A stretch of 64,000 nt of DNA from Larix kaempferi (Eukaryota > Streptophyta > Pinopsida > Pinales > Pinaceae), in the NCBI GenBank assembly GCA_027924585.1, contig BSBM01000260.1, positions 15,575,001-15,639,000 on the forward strand. Direction: 5' to 3'. Position 1 is the stretch's first letter. Every line of letters starts with the position of its first letter. The notes beneath the pieces are model-generated. The model saw only the letters and a list, made by a program, of their open reading frames with translations, was not told the origin of the DNA and searched no databases. Position numbers and translations under genes: made by a program. Of this stretch, positions 21,540 through 34,870 are shown one piece after another.

Positions 21540-24500
21540 CATTCATCTATATTATCTATTTTAATTTTCATTATTCCTAGCAATGTAGATACACTCATTA
21601 CACTCTGTACTCATATGCACATAACAGTACACACACTCAGCCACATAGGGAAACATAGTACCTATATCATTATGTGTAAAGACAATCTGGGATAAAGAGA
21701 ATTAATGAATTTGATTCATTTCCTACACAATTGACATCCCATTCAATCGATAAATCGTTCCTCAGTTTCTTACAATTTTTTAGACTTTCCAATGGAAATC
21801 GATCCACAATTAAATCACCATTTTTAATGAGAAGAAAATAGTAATTTTTATTTTCTATTTCCAAGAGAACAGAGTATGTAATTTCTTAGTGGCCAAGAGC
21901 TCTAATCCTCTCTCTTTTTTCAACAACTTTTCACAAGATTAAAAAAGATATTCCTCTACAATTGTGTAAACACTTCACTTCACTGCTAGGTGGTATCAAA
22001 ATGATGGTTTACATAGATCCATGTGTGGAGCTACGAAATAGAAGGTATGGACGCCAGGGTGAGCCACCAGTCTAAGTTAACAATTGTTTGATTTTCAGAT
22101 ATTGTATTTATAAAAAAAACACTAATTGAGAGTGAAGCATTGTGAATACATGCTATTAAGGGAATCAAAGAGAAATTTGAAGAGTCGCTTGCATAATAGA
22201 TTAAAGACGATTTGTGTTTGAAGAATTAAAACAAGTTTCGTGATTTGACCCTATGTTTTACTTTAGTTCTGAGGAAAATTATTTTGAAGAGAGGCTCTAC
22301 ACACATGACTATATGAATGAGGGTTCTACATTTCTATCAATATTCACCTCAAAGTCTTCACAACTCAAGTATGCTTTCAACAAGGAATACAATTTATGAC
22401 CCCAACTTTTCTTCACCTTAACCATCATTCATCTCTGATGACTTGAATTGATTGTTCGGTCCCTATTCCTCCAGTTAAATCCCTTTCCTCATCTCAATCA
22501 TAAATGGATTGAACATAAGGTGTTTTCCTTTTTACATCTAATTGTGGTAGGCATGGATTTACATCCGAAGCTTTATTCTTTTTTAAAACAACATTATGTG
22601 ATGAAATTTGAAATCATATTGTGAAAAGACAAAGGTTGTGACTGATGGTCGAAATCTTGAGGAGTTAATATGATTCCTCTTCATCTGAAAGATTGTGAAG
22701 GGTAATTCACATTCAAAAAAATGAATGACAGACTGGTATCTAAAATATAAAATGGTTAAATCACCTTCCAATCAATCAACGAGGGTGGGATCCCATCACA
22801 TGCATTAACACTGGAAAATGTAAACATAGCAATTGGATATCTTAAGGTCTCAAGTTTCAATAGCTCTCTCATGAACATGAAAGCTCAGGTAGTGGAAGCA
22901 GGATATCCTACTTATCTAGCCATAGCTTTCACCATCTTACTATATCTGCAAAATCCTAGTTAGTTTAGAGGAGAAGTGCAAGTATAGTCTAGAGGGCAGA
23001 GGGAAAAACCATTGCAATCTGTCAAATTGTTCCCACTTGTAGGGACTTGCATAGTGTTGGTCGTTTGTGGGAGACTGTAACTCTGCTATAAGAAAATTCT
23101 GCACATTATGGGTTCTTTTACTAGATATTGATTGTATTTTGAAATATGTTTATTCACGAGCTGGCTTTTTGTTCCCGTTGGATTGTATTGTATTTTGAAA
23201 CGGTTATCTTCAAGAACTGGTAGAGAAGATAATACGTGATCCAATTGTCAATAATTCGATTAATTCTCTAGTTGGGATGGATATCTAATATTGCTTTGGC
23301 ACAGTTCGTGCTAATTCGATCAGTGCCTGGTTATGTTGAATTTCACGATATAAATCTTTCCTGCATAGGTAATCTAGCAGTTTTTGTCACAAGTTTGTTA
23401 CGAGGAAGACTTAATTTGGAAATGGGTGCAAGGGATGTTCTCACCACCATGAGAGATGCCAAACTTGTGGAGATAAATAATGCACTTGGATTGACTAGTT
23501 GCACTGGATTGCATCTCAAGCAACAAAAATAATTCCAATCACATGACTCGCATGATACATCCCAAACAATGAAGAATGATACGAGTTGAAAATAGCGAGA
23601 GGGAAAATCACAATAAAAATAGAAAATGGGTAACTTGCATCTCAACAAAGGAGTAACTTGCAAATTAACTTAGCCATTATTCTATTTTCTTGCTTGCTTT
23701 CATGATATATGTGACTCTATGAGACTTGCACTGGTACATACCTAAACTCCAATCCCTCTCCCAATTTAGTGCAGTAGCGCTTTCATGGGAGATTCAAATA
23801 ATTGAGCACTTTCTGACTTGTGAGGAGGCCATTTATGGGAATCTAGGATTGCTTAAAAATTGCAAATGAAGAATCGGAAATCCACAGGATACAATGTAAC
23901 AGGTTACATGATAGTAGCACTAAATCCTCCAAATTCCAATATTCAACTTTTAAAATTGAGAGTGAACTATGAACTTTGAAGTCCAATGACAACAATTCAA
24001 TATAGCTTGGTATTTAATATGATGTGAAAAAATTTAATGTTGCAGTTGAACATCCAATTTTAACGTTGATGTTTGTTGAGGGATCATTGAATACGAGTTG
24101 AATGGAAACCATTTGATTCTTCGAATTTGGTTCCAGTTGAACCATGTTGCAAACTTGTAATTGAACTTCTCTCATCTTGGGAGTTTGGGACCTAGAGGCT
24201 GGCAGTAGTCTAGTAGGTACAAGTAGATAGGCATCAATGCACTTGAGCGATAGATGTCATTGTGAGTGTGACTCATGATTCATCTTTCTTCAATAGATGA
24301 AATTATCTAATTTTTCCAGGTTGCCATGGTGCCCACTGCCACCTGGTATAGGTATGAGGTTGATGGACAATTTTAACAATAGTCCTTTTAATGGCATTTT
24401 TATTTAAATGCTTCACTTTTTTCTAAAATGACAAAAATAAAGAATAACATTTTAAATGACAAGAAATTTTTAAATGCCACTTCACAGACGAGCTAGGATC

Positions 24501-24540
24501 CCTTTGACAGGCTATGATAGGTTGAATTTTGATCCCTAAA
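21540..24540. other. Spacer, nothing recognised
   Basis: 3 kb of AT-rich DNA with short open frames only (the longest here is 86 codons plus, at 23272-23532, without a family motif). No LTR pair, hairpin array or known domain seen. Confidence 0.55.
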
Positions 24541-24544
24541 CCCG

Positions 24545-25074
24545 TCGACACTTCACAACATTCTTTCCTTGCGGTCAGGGAACAAGTTCCCATGTATGGT
24601 TCTTCTTTAAAGAATCAATTTCAACAGTAATAGAATTTTCCCATTCTAGCACACCTTGAGCATCAACATAGGTATCAGGATCACAGGTTTCAAGAACATG
24701 AGCCATCAAGGAAACACTACCACATTGTTTCTGACTACGAGTATGTCAAAAATTACTAACATCTCCAGCATTCGATCTAGCAGCTTCAATCATCTTAATA
24801 GTCCACCAAGGTAAGCAAATCGATGATGATTCAGGTCGGCTATCCCAGTCGTGTGGGTCAGGGAATTCATACTTTTGACTTCAGCAGTCATAGTAGAATG
24901 ACTACCAGTTGAATCAGGAGCATAATTCATTGGTCTAGTTGGAACTATATAGATGGGTACAGTCGATTTACGCTCATCAAGAATTTCAAATGAAGCATTC
25001 TTCAATAGACCAAAGGAGGAATTCAATAGCTTATTACCTGAAATATTCTGATCAAAGATCACACTTCTACTCAA
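24545..25074 (-). pseudogene. pol: Copia integrase-RT linker and start of reverse transcriptase
   Basis: The frame from 25074 gives SRSVIFDQNISG and the Ser/Thr-rich linker found between copia integrase and RT. The stretch further left reads GSVSLMAHVLETCDPDTYVD, AQGVLEWENSITVEIDSL and KKNHTWELVP, the usual RT entry (EIDSL..N.TWELV). After a TGA the homology fades within about 15 codons. Confidence 0.7.
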
Positions 25075-25500
25075 TATGGTCTTTTTTTTACAGGATTAAA
25101 CAATCTATAGACTTTCGATTCATCACAGTATCCCATCATGATGCAATCATGACTCTTTACATCCAACTTCTTTCTATATTTATCACTAATATGCACCGAA
25201 ACAACACGCCTAAAGGTTCTTAGGTGTCCGATAGAGGGTTTCCTTCCATTCCATTTCTCGACTGGATTCACAACAACGATTGCTTTGGTCGAAACAATGT
25301 TCAGGATATGATTGTAGCAATAAACAACTTCTGCCCAAAACTTCGTTGGAAGATATTTGCTCTGCAACAGGCACTTGACAATTTCTACCAAAGTCCAATT
25401 CTTCCTCTTTGCGACTCCATTCTGCTGAGGGGTTTGAGGGACAGATCTCTGCCATGAAATACCATTTTGTGAGAAATATTATTCAAATTTCCGACTCACA
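25071..25500 (-). pseudogene. pol: Copia integrase, C-terminal half of the core
   Basis: Joined frames give PQTPQQNGVAKRKNWTLVEI, KFWAEVVYCYNHILN, TKAIVVVNPVEKWNGRKPSI and HLRTFRRVV.VHI, then YDES..YRLFNP at the end. The third catalytic residue, Glu in the GVAERKN motif of copia integrases, is Lys (GVAKRKN). A one-base frame change near 25391 separates the two open frames. The N-terminal half of the integrase (25500-25810) is only weakly readable. Confidence 0.78.
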
Positions 25501-25806
25501 TATTCACCCCCATTGTTTGATCTCAAAAATTTAATGTGTCGACCACACTGCTTCTCATCCAATGCCCTAAATTCCTTGAATATTTCAAATATTAATTTGA
25601 CTCTTATTCTTCAAGAATTATACCCATGTAAATCTATATAAATCATTAATAAAGGTCAAAAAATACTTTGCACCTACTCATGAGGGTTTTTTATGTAACA
25701 AATATCAATGTGAACAAGCTCCAATTAGTTTTGTGCACGGCATGCTTTCCCTAAATCAAGAGTTTCCTGACGATGCTTTCCAAGCATGCATCCTCTACAA
25801 ACTCCA

Positions 25807-26278
25807 TTAGGTGGAAGGATATTTGGGAGACCAGAAACCATGTTTTGAGTTACCATCATATTCAAACTTCTGAATTTTAGGTGTCCAAGTCATCATGCCA
25901 AATTTGACTCTTGTCATCAGTTTGAGCAATGAGTGCAGTCGGTTCAGTCGCTGCAGACTCTCAGGAGGAATCACAAAACTTGTAAAGTCCATCTTTGGGG
26001 TCCAAATACCTTGAAGCAAAAAATTCCCTTCCAATCCTCAGATCCTTTACAATAAAGCGATTCGACCAAAATTCAACAGTCTTCTTAGTCTCGGTGTGTT
26101 GAGCAACTGACAACAAGTTAGAGCTCAGACTAGGTACATGATAAATATTGGATATTATACCATGCTGGAATTCAACATATCCACTTACAACAATAGTGAG
26201 AGTGTATTCATCATCTACATAAATCTTTTGTTCAGGAGCCCCACTTAAGGAAGAGAATAGAGAAGCGTCTTTATCCAT
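25807..26278 (-). pseudogene. pol: Copia protease region and integrase N-terminus
   Basis: The 105-residue frame 25961-26278 reads DASLFSSLSG, VSGYVEFQHGIISNIYHVPS and LSSNLLSVAQ, which is the copia protease C-terminal part (the LxxNLLSV motif). It continues to RFIVKDLRIGREF and DGLYKFCDSS, the protease-integrase linker. The DSG active site upstream is not intact (SIMDHS in the readable frame). The frame 25807-26034 covers the next part with stops. Confidence 0.65.
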
Positions 26279-26454
26279 ATGGTGAGTGATCCATAATCGA
26301 ATTTATCCATTTTTTCTGAGTGGTACAAGCATGTAACGCCCAAGAAAAACTTATAGAGAAGGTATATATTTCTATACATTGATCAACTAACCAATTGACG
26401 CACTACCTTCAAAGTGCTTGACCTTTTCTTCCAAATCCTTCGTCTTCTTCCAAA

Positions 26455-27237
26455 AATTCTTCTCGACATGTCCTACTTTTCCACAATGTTGATGGGTCTT
26501 CATTTTTCGATCCTTCTTCTTTGACGATGACTCTTTTGTAGGTTGGTCAATACATTATGGTCGATGATCTTGTTGACAACGTTCTTTAATATTTTTCTTG
26601 ACCTTGATTTTTAGCAAGTGATCTTGGTGCTTTCTACCAAGCTTCACTTCTTCAAGCAAATTTTGTTGGTCCTTGATCAACAAATCACAGAAAGTATCAA
26701 AGGTAAAATCCTTACCATATTGCTTGTGTGACATCCAATTGGTGCGAAAGGAGGAAAATAAGAAATCATATGGTGTATTCAAATTCATTATAACTAGATC
26801 AATGAGTTGTCCATCCTTCTCTGGAAAATCCTTGCCACATTTTCCCAATTTCAGCTGTAGCTCCTTGATGTGAGCTAAATAGTCCTCGATTTGATAAAAG
26901 GAAAGAGGTTCCAGAGAGATCAACTCTTTCTCTATATTCATAACTTCGTATTCATTTATATTTTTGAACATATTATTTAGCTTATTCTAGACGGCATGAG
27001 GACAGTCGATTCTTCTTGTATGAAAGTGAATCTCCCTCGAAATGTAGGTTGTGATGACACCCACATCTTTGTCCTTTTTAACGCCGATGGTAACTTAGAT
27101 TCGACATTCATCGGATCAGCAATAACAATCTTCCTAAACTTCCATAGTCCTTTTATCTTGAACAAGGTTTCCATGTTTGTCGCCCATATTGCATAATTAT
27201 GTCCATTAAGAACAACGGGTTCTATCTTGGAAGTCAT
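26455..27237 (-). pseudogene. gag: Copia gag
   Basis: Two open frames. 26977-27237 begins MTSKIEPVVLNGHNYAIWAT, the classic copia Gag start, and includes LFKIKGLWKF. 26555-26971 continues with SFYQIEDYLAHIKELQLKL, a UBN2-type capsid region, and a Lys-rich tail. A zinc knuckle follows at about 26460-26500 as HQHCGKVGHVEKNF; its first and last Cys are replaced. Frame changes at about 26975 and 26555. Confidence 0.8.
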
Positions 27238-27368
27238 CCTTCTAATATAACGGATCTAATCAAGTTCAAGTAGAGGTGTTAGTCAACGAATCTTTATCCT
27301 ATAGTCGAGCAACCATATATTCAACTCAACACGATATGTAGACAATGGGGCTAGGTCAAAACCAACCA

Positions 27369-27379
27369 CTCTAATACGA
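27369..27379 (-). other. Copia primer binding site, degenerate
   Basis: The minus strand reads TCGTATTAGAG, two mismatches from the initiator tRNA-Met type TGGTATCAGAG, and abuts the LTR. Confidence 0.65.
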
Positions 27380-27886
27380 TGTTGGGGAACCTCTTAAACT
27401 TGAACTATAGAACATAAGAGATAGCAATGAAGGGAACAATACTCCAAGAAGAAAGGTGGTGTATAAAGACACTCTTACAGCACTTAAGCACAGAGCATTA
27501 TGATCATAACATCATAATGCATGTTGAGTATGGAAGACATCTCAATTTTCACACTTTGCACAACCCATAGGATTGTCTTTTTATAGGCTCCATATCTAAT
27601 GAAATTCCTGAAAGTAAGGAAGATCTGGTCCACAAATAGGGTTTGTTGGTTCTAATAGTCTCTATAAAATCCGCAACATCCCAAATTGTAGTCAACAGTT
27701 TTAGTCGCGCCAACCACGGTCATTTTTACCATCTATTCATTTGTTCAACTGATTGTTCAGTCATTCTACTAAATTTCCTACTCGGGCCTCTATTTGACTA
27801 CTCTGCTAGTCGTTTGTCATATAATGACTGATTGTCTCTAGAAGATCCAGAGGTGTGATGAACCATCAAGACCTTAGGTTCCAACA
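27380..27886 (-). repeat. Copia 5' LTR
   Basis: 507 bp from TGTTGGGGAACC to GGTTCCAACA. The ends form inverted repeats (TGTTGG/CCAACA). No second copy of this LTR lies in the window. Confidence 0.72.
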
Positions 27887-30800
27887 TAAAGTGACTAAGG
27901 GGAATTATTTGGATGTCTATCTCTAGATTCCTAACCTAATTAAAATGTTCTTTTGACCCTCATGTCAAAATTTTAGTAGGTTTAAATTAGAGCTAAATAT
28001 TCTAGACTCCACTTGGGGTCATGAACCAAGTGATGTTGAAATTAAGGTGTGAAGGTGTGTGCACAAGTGGTGCGTACAACATGAAATTAAATTACAAGGA
28101 AATGTAAATGCCCTGAAGTGAAGAGTGTAAAGAAAGATAGAAAATAGTCAATTCTAAAAAAAAGATGTTTTTTTCTTGAAAAAAATATATTTCTTTCTTG
28201 AAAAAACATATATTTCTTTCTTTAATTAACAATGGACCACTTATAAATTCTAAAGAAAACAACAATTCCAAACAAAGCACTAGCAATTTGGACTAGTGCA
28301 ATGCAAGAAATATAAAAAATTGATTCTAAAATATCTAAAAGAGATTATTTTCTCAATTATTTTATTTCTATCAAAAGATAAAAATGGCTAGCTAATTTCA
28401 AACAAACTTGGAAAGAAGAGAAAATAAGGCTCTCAACCAATCACACAAGTAGCTTTAAGCAAATTTAAGAAATTAACTAAGGCTTAATTTAGAAAATATT
28501 TTGCTAAAGATGAAAAATAGGCTAAAAATAAATCCAAAATGGAACCTTAAAGGGGTAAATACTAAGTTTTCACAATATTTTCTCTACCTACATAATTCAA
28601 ATCAAAGCACTAATCAAACAATATAGCAAAAACAAATCTGCAAATAGAACCAAACGTGAATAACAACTCGTAATAGAAATCCAAATCAAACTAAAAATAT
28701 CTGAAACAAAAAACAACCACATCATGGAAAAAATTGTATTTTTTACACAAGATTGTGGCTCTCAAAGGAAAAACATGACTTAGAGTCATGCTTTTACTAG
28801 TAAAAAGTGTGACTTAAAACCAAAAACGAGGAAAAAAGAAAATGCAACTTGTTGTCACAATGAAAAACTTAGGGTTTTTACCAAGTTCACCTATCAACAA
28901 GCATATAATAGAAAACAACAAGCAACATAGCAAAAAAACTACCTTGGTCACTTATGGATGAGGCCCAAAGAAAGGTTTCAACGCAACTAATGATGAATGC
29001 AAGGAATCACCCCTAGTTGAGTCAACAAATTTGTTGTGTGTGATTTCTCACTCATGTGTCAAAAGCAACCACTTTAGGATTGTGAAACATCAAGTAGTAG
29101 ATCAAAGTAATGGAGATGAAACTAAACTAAAAAAACTAATTCCTCAAACATGCATGCATAACATATAGGAAAACTAGCCGAAAACGGTAAATGCGACACA
29201 TGCAAATAAAGTTTGATTTTATCACACAAAGAATAAGAGAGTGCAATAGCATCTTGGTAACATTTTTGGATGGTAGTGGGCCTCCATAGATGATTCAAGG
29301 GGGGATAATTCTAAGTCATGTGTCCATCCAAATGATTAGATGGTTGATTCCACAATGGTGAAAGAAGCATAAAATGATCTCTCTGTCTCTCTCCTAGGGA
29401 AATGTTTGTAGCATGATAGTACTGTGAATATGGATATGGAGTGGTGACCATATAGGTTGTATTTATATGAAATATTGTGGAAAATTCTTATATTTGTATC
29501 CAATGTGAATGATCCCCTTTGCATTGATAACTTCGTGGGGAGGTTAGGCATTAGAAGCCCGAATCAATTTTTTGTCAATAGTGACTAGGGAATGTCCAAT
29601 TTCAACTATTACTTATTTTGGGTAAGTAGCAATAAGGAATAACAAAATTCATTTTACTTTTTCACAACTTTTGCAGGAAAAAGCATGACCCAACCACTAG
29701 TTTCTAGGAGAAAATTGTGACCTATTTGACATGGTCAATATTTTTACCTTTATTTCATTTTTTTTGGTCATATTGTTGAGTTCATATAGAGATGGATGAA
29801 ATAGAAATTGGACAAAAATTTCCAATGATGATGGAACAAATGACAAGGTAGGTGAGCAAAATTAGGTTGTTAACAGCTATACCGCACATATCTGAGCTCT
29901 CATAGACTTGATATCCAAGGAGGATTTTAAAGGAAAGTGTCTCCTTGGTTCACTTCTCTATCGTCAATCACATTTCTTTCACAACTAACCATACTTCCCT
30001 TAACAACACCCATAACCATATCCTCGACTCCAATCCATCAATTCAGGAATAGTACACCTCTTCACAACCACTATTGAAGGGTCTAGTATGCCAATGCTCT
30101 ACAAAATTAAAACCCATCTCTTCAAGATCTCCATGCACTATCACTTATTCTTCAACTTCAAACACATTAGTTCAATGAGTGTGGAGTTATGAATCATGGG
30201 AGATGTGAAATTGACCCCGCCTTCCTTTCATTCTCCATGATCTAATCCTTTAGGCCAACTACTTCATTGGCATTTTCATCTACCTTGGTATTATATGACT
30301 TGATAAAAATCTATAGATTAAAAAAAATTCACCATTGATTTAACTCCATGAATTAAATTCCCCACCCTAATGTCATGATTATCCTTGTCATTGTGCATCA
30401 TTTGGAAATGATTGTTGAGTTCCCCATCATTGTGGTCCTTTCAATCCTTTTCCTTTTCCAACTAAAGGAGTACTTGTACAATGTTAGGACCTTCGCCTCA
30501 TTATCCATGTTTACCACGTATTTCATTATTCATTTCATTCAAGGTCAAGAATGACTATACCCTCCCTACCTCCCCTATAAAATACTAAGTCTCCATTCAC
30601 ATACTAACTCATTAATATATTCGACATTTTTATCCAAAATTAATGACAACTAGCTATATTTGTTTATTTCATCACACCAACTGACCAACAAAAGTTAATG
30701 AATACATATAATACTACTAGATATGTATATGTATATATTGTAATTTCTATAAGTCGCCAAATAATTAATAAATTGATTAATAACCTATTTTACTAATCAA

Positions 30801-31688
30801 AATGTCAATGTAATCATACTAGTTTATGCACACCAAGTATGTATTTTGCCAAGGAAAAAGTTGCATTTTTTATTCAATAAAATGAAAAAACACCTTCTTC
30901 ATGTGATGATAAACATGTTACATAGTCAACAAGGATAACCCTATTCTCTAGAATCAAAATGTTTTTTAGAATAATGTTGTCTGCATGGTCCATATGTTAT
31001 ATACTTCTAGCATATTCCCTCCCCAAAATCTACACCTATAGCGTATAGAAATATGGTGTTTCTTAGTTCTAATAACATGAAAATTATTACAATGTTGTTT
31101 CAATGGCCATTTGATAAATTTAAATAGAAAATATACTTCATATTCAAAATAGCACATATACTTCATATTCTAAACAACATATCTAAGAAACAATAATCGT
31201 ACCCTACATAACCAAATTGCACTCTAGGAAATGGCCTTTAGAATATTCAATCAGAAAAATGGTCTCAATAACAATTGAAATACCTTCTTTAGATAATGCA
31301 TTGATTATGTAGTTCAATTCTCTCTAAACGTGGGAGAAAGAAATGATATCAAATAAGATAATTATCCCCCTTAGATGATTTTCTAGTGGAATGCTTCGAG
31401 TGTGTACACCTAGTTAGAATATACATATCTCAAACATGTACTAATAATAAACAATGAATTCTTCTAATGCACAATGCCTTTGCGTCCACAATTGAACATG
31501 TACGAAAATAATTTAAGTAAATGTGTTATGTAATAACTCTTATAAATAAAAATCACAATAATTAAGTAATCATGTTATATTAATCATCACACCATAATTA
31601 TCATAAATGTACTAGACAAGCATTTTAAACATCGTATGAAATTTAATAAAGGAACTAGTAAAGGGAGACGTAACCAATTCTTATCAAG
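27887..31688. other. Spacer, nothing recognised
   Basis: 3.8 kb of AT-rich DNA. The short open frames show no domain. A TTTCTTTCTTGAAAAAA phrase repeats near 28180-28220. It may contain remains of older elements that I cannot identify. Confidence 0.55.
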
Positions 31689-31693
31689 ATTTT

Positions 31694-32610
31694 TGTTACG
31701 GAGAAAAACTTCCTATGACTCGGGGTAGACCACAACAGAAAGGTGACTACCAGAAATCAAATAAATTCCCAATACAATATTATATAAATGTAAATGCTAA
31801 GATGTGGATGAATGACCAACCTTCAACCGGATGTTCGAAGTAGATCCCCGTTGAGCTTTCAAATATCTACACTTGAACCTCCAACTTAGTCTCAACAACA
31901 AATACAAGCAAGTGCATATAATGTATGAAAGATATTAGCATAAACAATAGCATGGTCCATGATATAATAAGCAAATGCAACCCAATGTTAATAAACCATT
32001 CACAACATCAATTAGATGAGAAAATGAGTATTTCTATTAATGAAACAAGAAGTACATGATACAACCTCTTGCCGGCAACTCATCTGAACCGAGAACTATG
32101 TCCCTCCACTTGTGTCTCCACCACTTCAATCCCCCATGCAATGGAAAACTCAAACTACGGAAGGATTTTGGTAGGTGAACATAAGAGGTTCACAACAACA
32201 AGGATCAATGGATGTAGACTCAAGCTATGGAAAAAATCCAATAGAGTTTCGATGCTCTCTCTTCCTCCTCCTTCCATGTACCATAAGAGCTCAATATATA
32301 GCCTTCCAAAGGTAGGTGAAAGGTCGAATCGAGTTGTTTTGGGATACATGAAGGGCCAAAGGTCACCCTAAGACCGCTTTTTGGAGTAAAAATAGAGTTT
32401 TTTACTGTAAAAAACCATTTAACTTGATGTACGTGGGCTGTAGTGGGACAGTCTGCACATGAACGAGTTGCAGTAAAGCAACTCGCGTACAGGAACAAAA
32501 ATAGGGAAAATTGGGTTCCTGAAGGCTAAAAAGTGGTTCTGAGTCCATGAAATGAATATTAGAGGCCAAATAGTAAAAATGCTCATAGGGTGGAAAAATA
32601 CATTGTAACA
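31694..32610 (-). repeat. Element A 3' LTR
   Basis: Matches 44782-45697 closely along its length. It contains an 8-bp perfect hairpin, CGAGTTGC (32464-32471) and GCAACTCG (32478-32485), which is changed in the other copy. The ends are TGTTACGG and CATTGTAACA. Confidence 0.94.
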
Positions 32611-32624
32611 GATGCCCCCTAATG
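32611..32624 (-). other. Element A polypurine tract
   Basis: The minus strand reads TTAGGGGGCATC directly before the 3' LTR. The same kind of sequence (TTTGGGGGGCATTC) sits at the same place in element B, which supports both border calls. Confidence 0.75.
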
Positions 32625-34490
32625 TGTGAGGTCAGAGAAGGTACTGCGATGGCCGAAATACATTATAAATCTCAGAAGTGGAGTGATGGAAACATAAATG
32701 GAAGGAGTATCCCACTCGTCATAATACAATGTTCTCTCTGAATACATATCGGTACAATACATAGAAATCTGATACAATGGCCATGAATAGGAAGTATATA
32801 GTGAATACATGTCATAAGTGGTTATAGTCATGACCCAATAAGATATGGTCTCCTGCTGAAAAGGAAATAGCTTATGCAAACTGAAGGTACAAGCTGTCGA
32901 TGTATGAGACTAATCTCTCATAAGCATAATCATGATCACCAGTAGCATACTAAATGCCACTGAAGTCTGGAGGTCTTCTACACAAATAACCAACGATGCA
33001 TGCCATATCAAGCGAATAAAGGTGTTGGATGTCGAACCTGATGTGGCATCGTCTGATTACCAGTCATTGATGTATACCGTTAACAAATGCGAGATAACCC
33101 ACCAATAATGAAAATGGGCATCAAGGCACGAAGTACATTCATCAAAGTGTGAATAAAGGTGTTGAGGTTGAACGCTCTGACGAATCTGTCGATCAGGAAG
33201 CATTGATGAATCCCCAACTGTCAATGGCGAGAGAACCTACCACTAATGACTGCAAGCCTCAAGGTACTCAATGGACTCTAAGTCTCAATTCCAGAATAAA
33301 TGGGTTAGTCCACGGAATGAAATTCGCTGGAAGGAGGGCCTTAATGCATCCCCCATCAGCTAGCACGAGGTAGCCAGCTACACTGAAATATTTGGAATAA
33401 CTCGGACGAACAGATTGGACTATATGGGATGGACGACATGCAATAGTCAAGAGATATGAGGAGTGGCCGTCTTTGGTTTCATGACTTCCTTTGAACAAGA
33501 GCATGAGCAGATGGATAGACTCGGGAAGCATAAACTCAATGACTAGATGATAATAATACTTTGCGATGCAGGAGGAATCAACAAAGGCTCCATAATGACT
33601 AGAAGCTTAACCAGCCGGTGGAGTAAGATTTGAGAAATGAGTACAGCTCCTAAGGTCCTACTAATGTCCCGACTCATGATAAATGGAGTGGAAATGAATG
33701 TTATGTTCAAAGGCGACACGACAGCTGCCAATAAGAAGTAGTACATATTTTCCCGTCCGGATTTTTGGATTATTTGATTTTTTTGGTCTTTTTCATATTA
33801 GGAAAACTTGAAAAAGAATAAAATTGCTTATAGTACAACAAGTGAGGGAACAAGTGTCAAGTGCAAGCAAACTAGTTCCAAGCATTGGAACATACCGATG
33901 ATCAATGCAAGGAACCATGTGCAGGATGTGGACACTCGGGGGGGTGTTCCCTCAAGGTAAGGGTCATCAAGCTGTGAAAGATAACTGAAGGCTGTGCTTG
34001 GCTCGGAATGGAAAGTGCATATGCACACGGCTAATCACAGAGAAAGTGGGAGCAGGTACAAGGCTCAAAAGGCAAGCATGATAATGCAATGCAATCACAA
34101 TTTGACATAAATTGGGGATTCCTCATGGGAGATGGCCAGAATAAAATGAAGTAGAGTATGAGTCTTCATCGCAACGTCATGGCGTGACTACAAAGGACTC
34201 CCAATCCTAAGGAGAAACAATGGCACGGGCGCCAAAAGACATAAAATGATCTAACTAGGGCACCCAAGGTTAGACAAGCCCTACTGCCAAATAACGACAC
34301 TTCTAAAGCAGAAAAAATGTAGGCGAAATGATATCCTAACCTATATGCCAAGTGTAGAAAATACCTGCTGAAGGTGCAAAACGGTTGAAAAATCCACTTT
34401 CATCGAAAAAAACTATTCAAAAGAACACTTTACAAGCTCATATTAGTCCAAAACGGATCAAAACGGAAAAAACTATAGAAAAGTGGGTTT
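32625..34490. other. Element A, non-coding part between 3' LTR and antisense gene
   Basis: No supported gene. It shares patches with element B. For example 33061-33093 and 47109-47140 both read TCATTGATGTATACC, then TTAACAA.TGCGAG. Conservation of non-coding DNA between two elements with different LTRs suggests a function in cis or a common origin of the whole segment. Confidence 0.6.
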
Positions 34491-34496
34491 CAAAAT

Positions 34497-34505
34497 TATA
34501 AATAG
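34497..34505 (+). promoter_or_regulatory. TATA-like box for the antisense PMD gene (element A)
   Basis: TATAAATAG on the plus strand, about 370 bases before the PMD reading frame. Element B has TATAAAATG (48624) followed by the same GTGAAAAGAAATTAC-like bases. A shared leader phrase CAGGAGCTACGG or CGGGAGCTACAG follows in both, then a GT splice-donor-like site (CAG/GTTGG and CAG/GTAGG). Confidence 0.5.
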
Positions 34506-34870
34506 TAAAAAGAAATTACTTTTACCATTCCATTTTCATTTTTACCACAAATAGTGCTTTTGGTTAGTATTTACCCTCGATCTTCAGCTGCAGATTCCAG
34601 GAGCTACGGGCGTCGGATTCGCAAACCGTCTAGATCAGGTTGGTCGTCTCATCCCCCTCTTGAATTTCATAGCTTTTATTTAAGTTTTTAATGGTCAATT
34701 TTTTTTCTTTTTCTATAGGTTACATCCAAAAATCATTGTACGCGAGCTATTGTAATATGGGTCGTGCGGAGGGCTTGCTATGCGCAATCAATGCATGCGT
34801 TGACCGTGTATATGTGCGACTGTATGCATAATAGCCGGCGTACAACGCCATGGGTTTGGTTTTTTAAGAT

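Larger units (their letters stand above)
24545..27886 (-). mobile_element. Ty1/copia retrotransposon, truncated, one LTR
   Basis: Minus-strand element with its 5' LTR on the right (27380-27886), a Met-type PBS next to it, then gag, protease, integrase and the first residues of reverse transcriptase. Integrase before RT is the copia order. Copia-type homology ends at about 24545, just after the RT entry motif NHTWELVP. RT, RNase H and the 3' LTR are absent, so no target-site duplication can be checked. Every coding part has stops. The 3' truncation point has no visible insertion, which suggests a deletion. Confidence 0.82.

Noticed and set aside
32069-32498. Open frames on both strands in the LTRs of element A (also at 45013-45458)
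   Set aside because: LTR sequence; the apparent conservation comes from the duplicated LTR.
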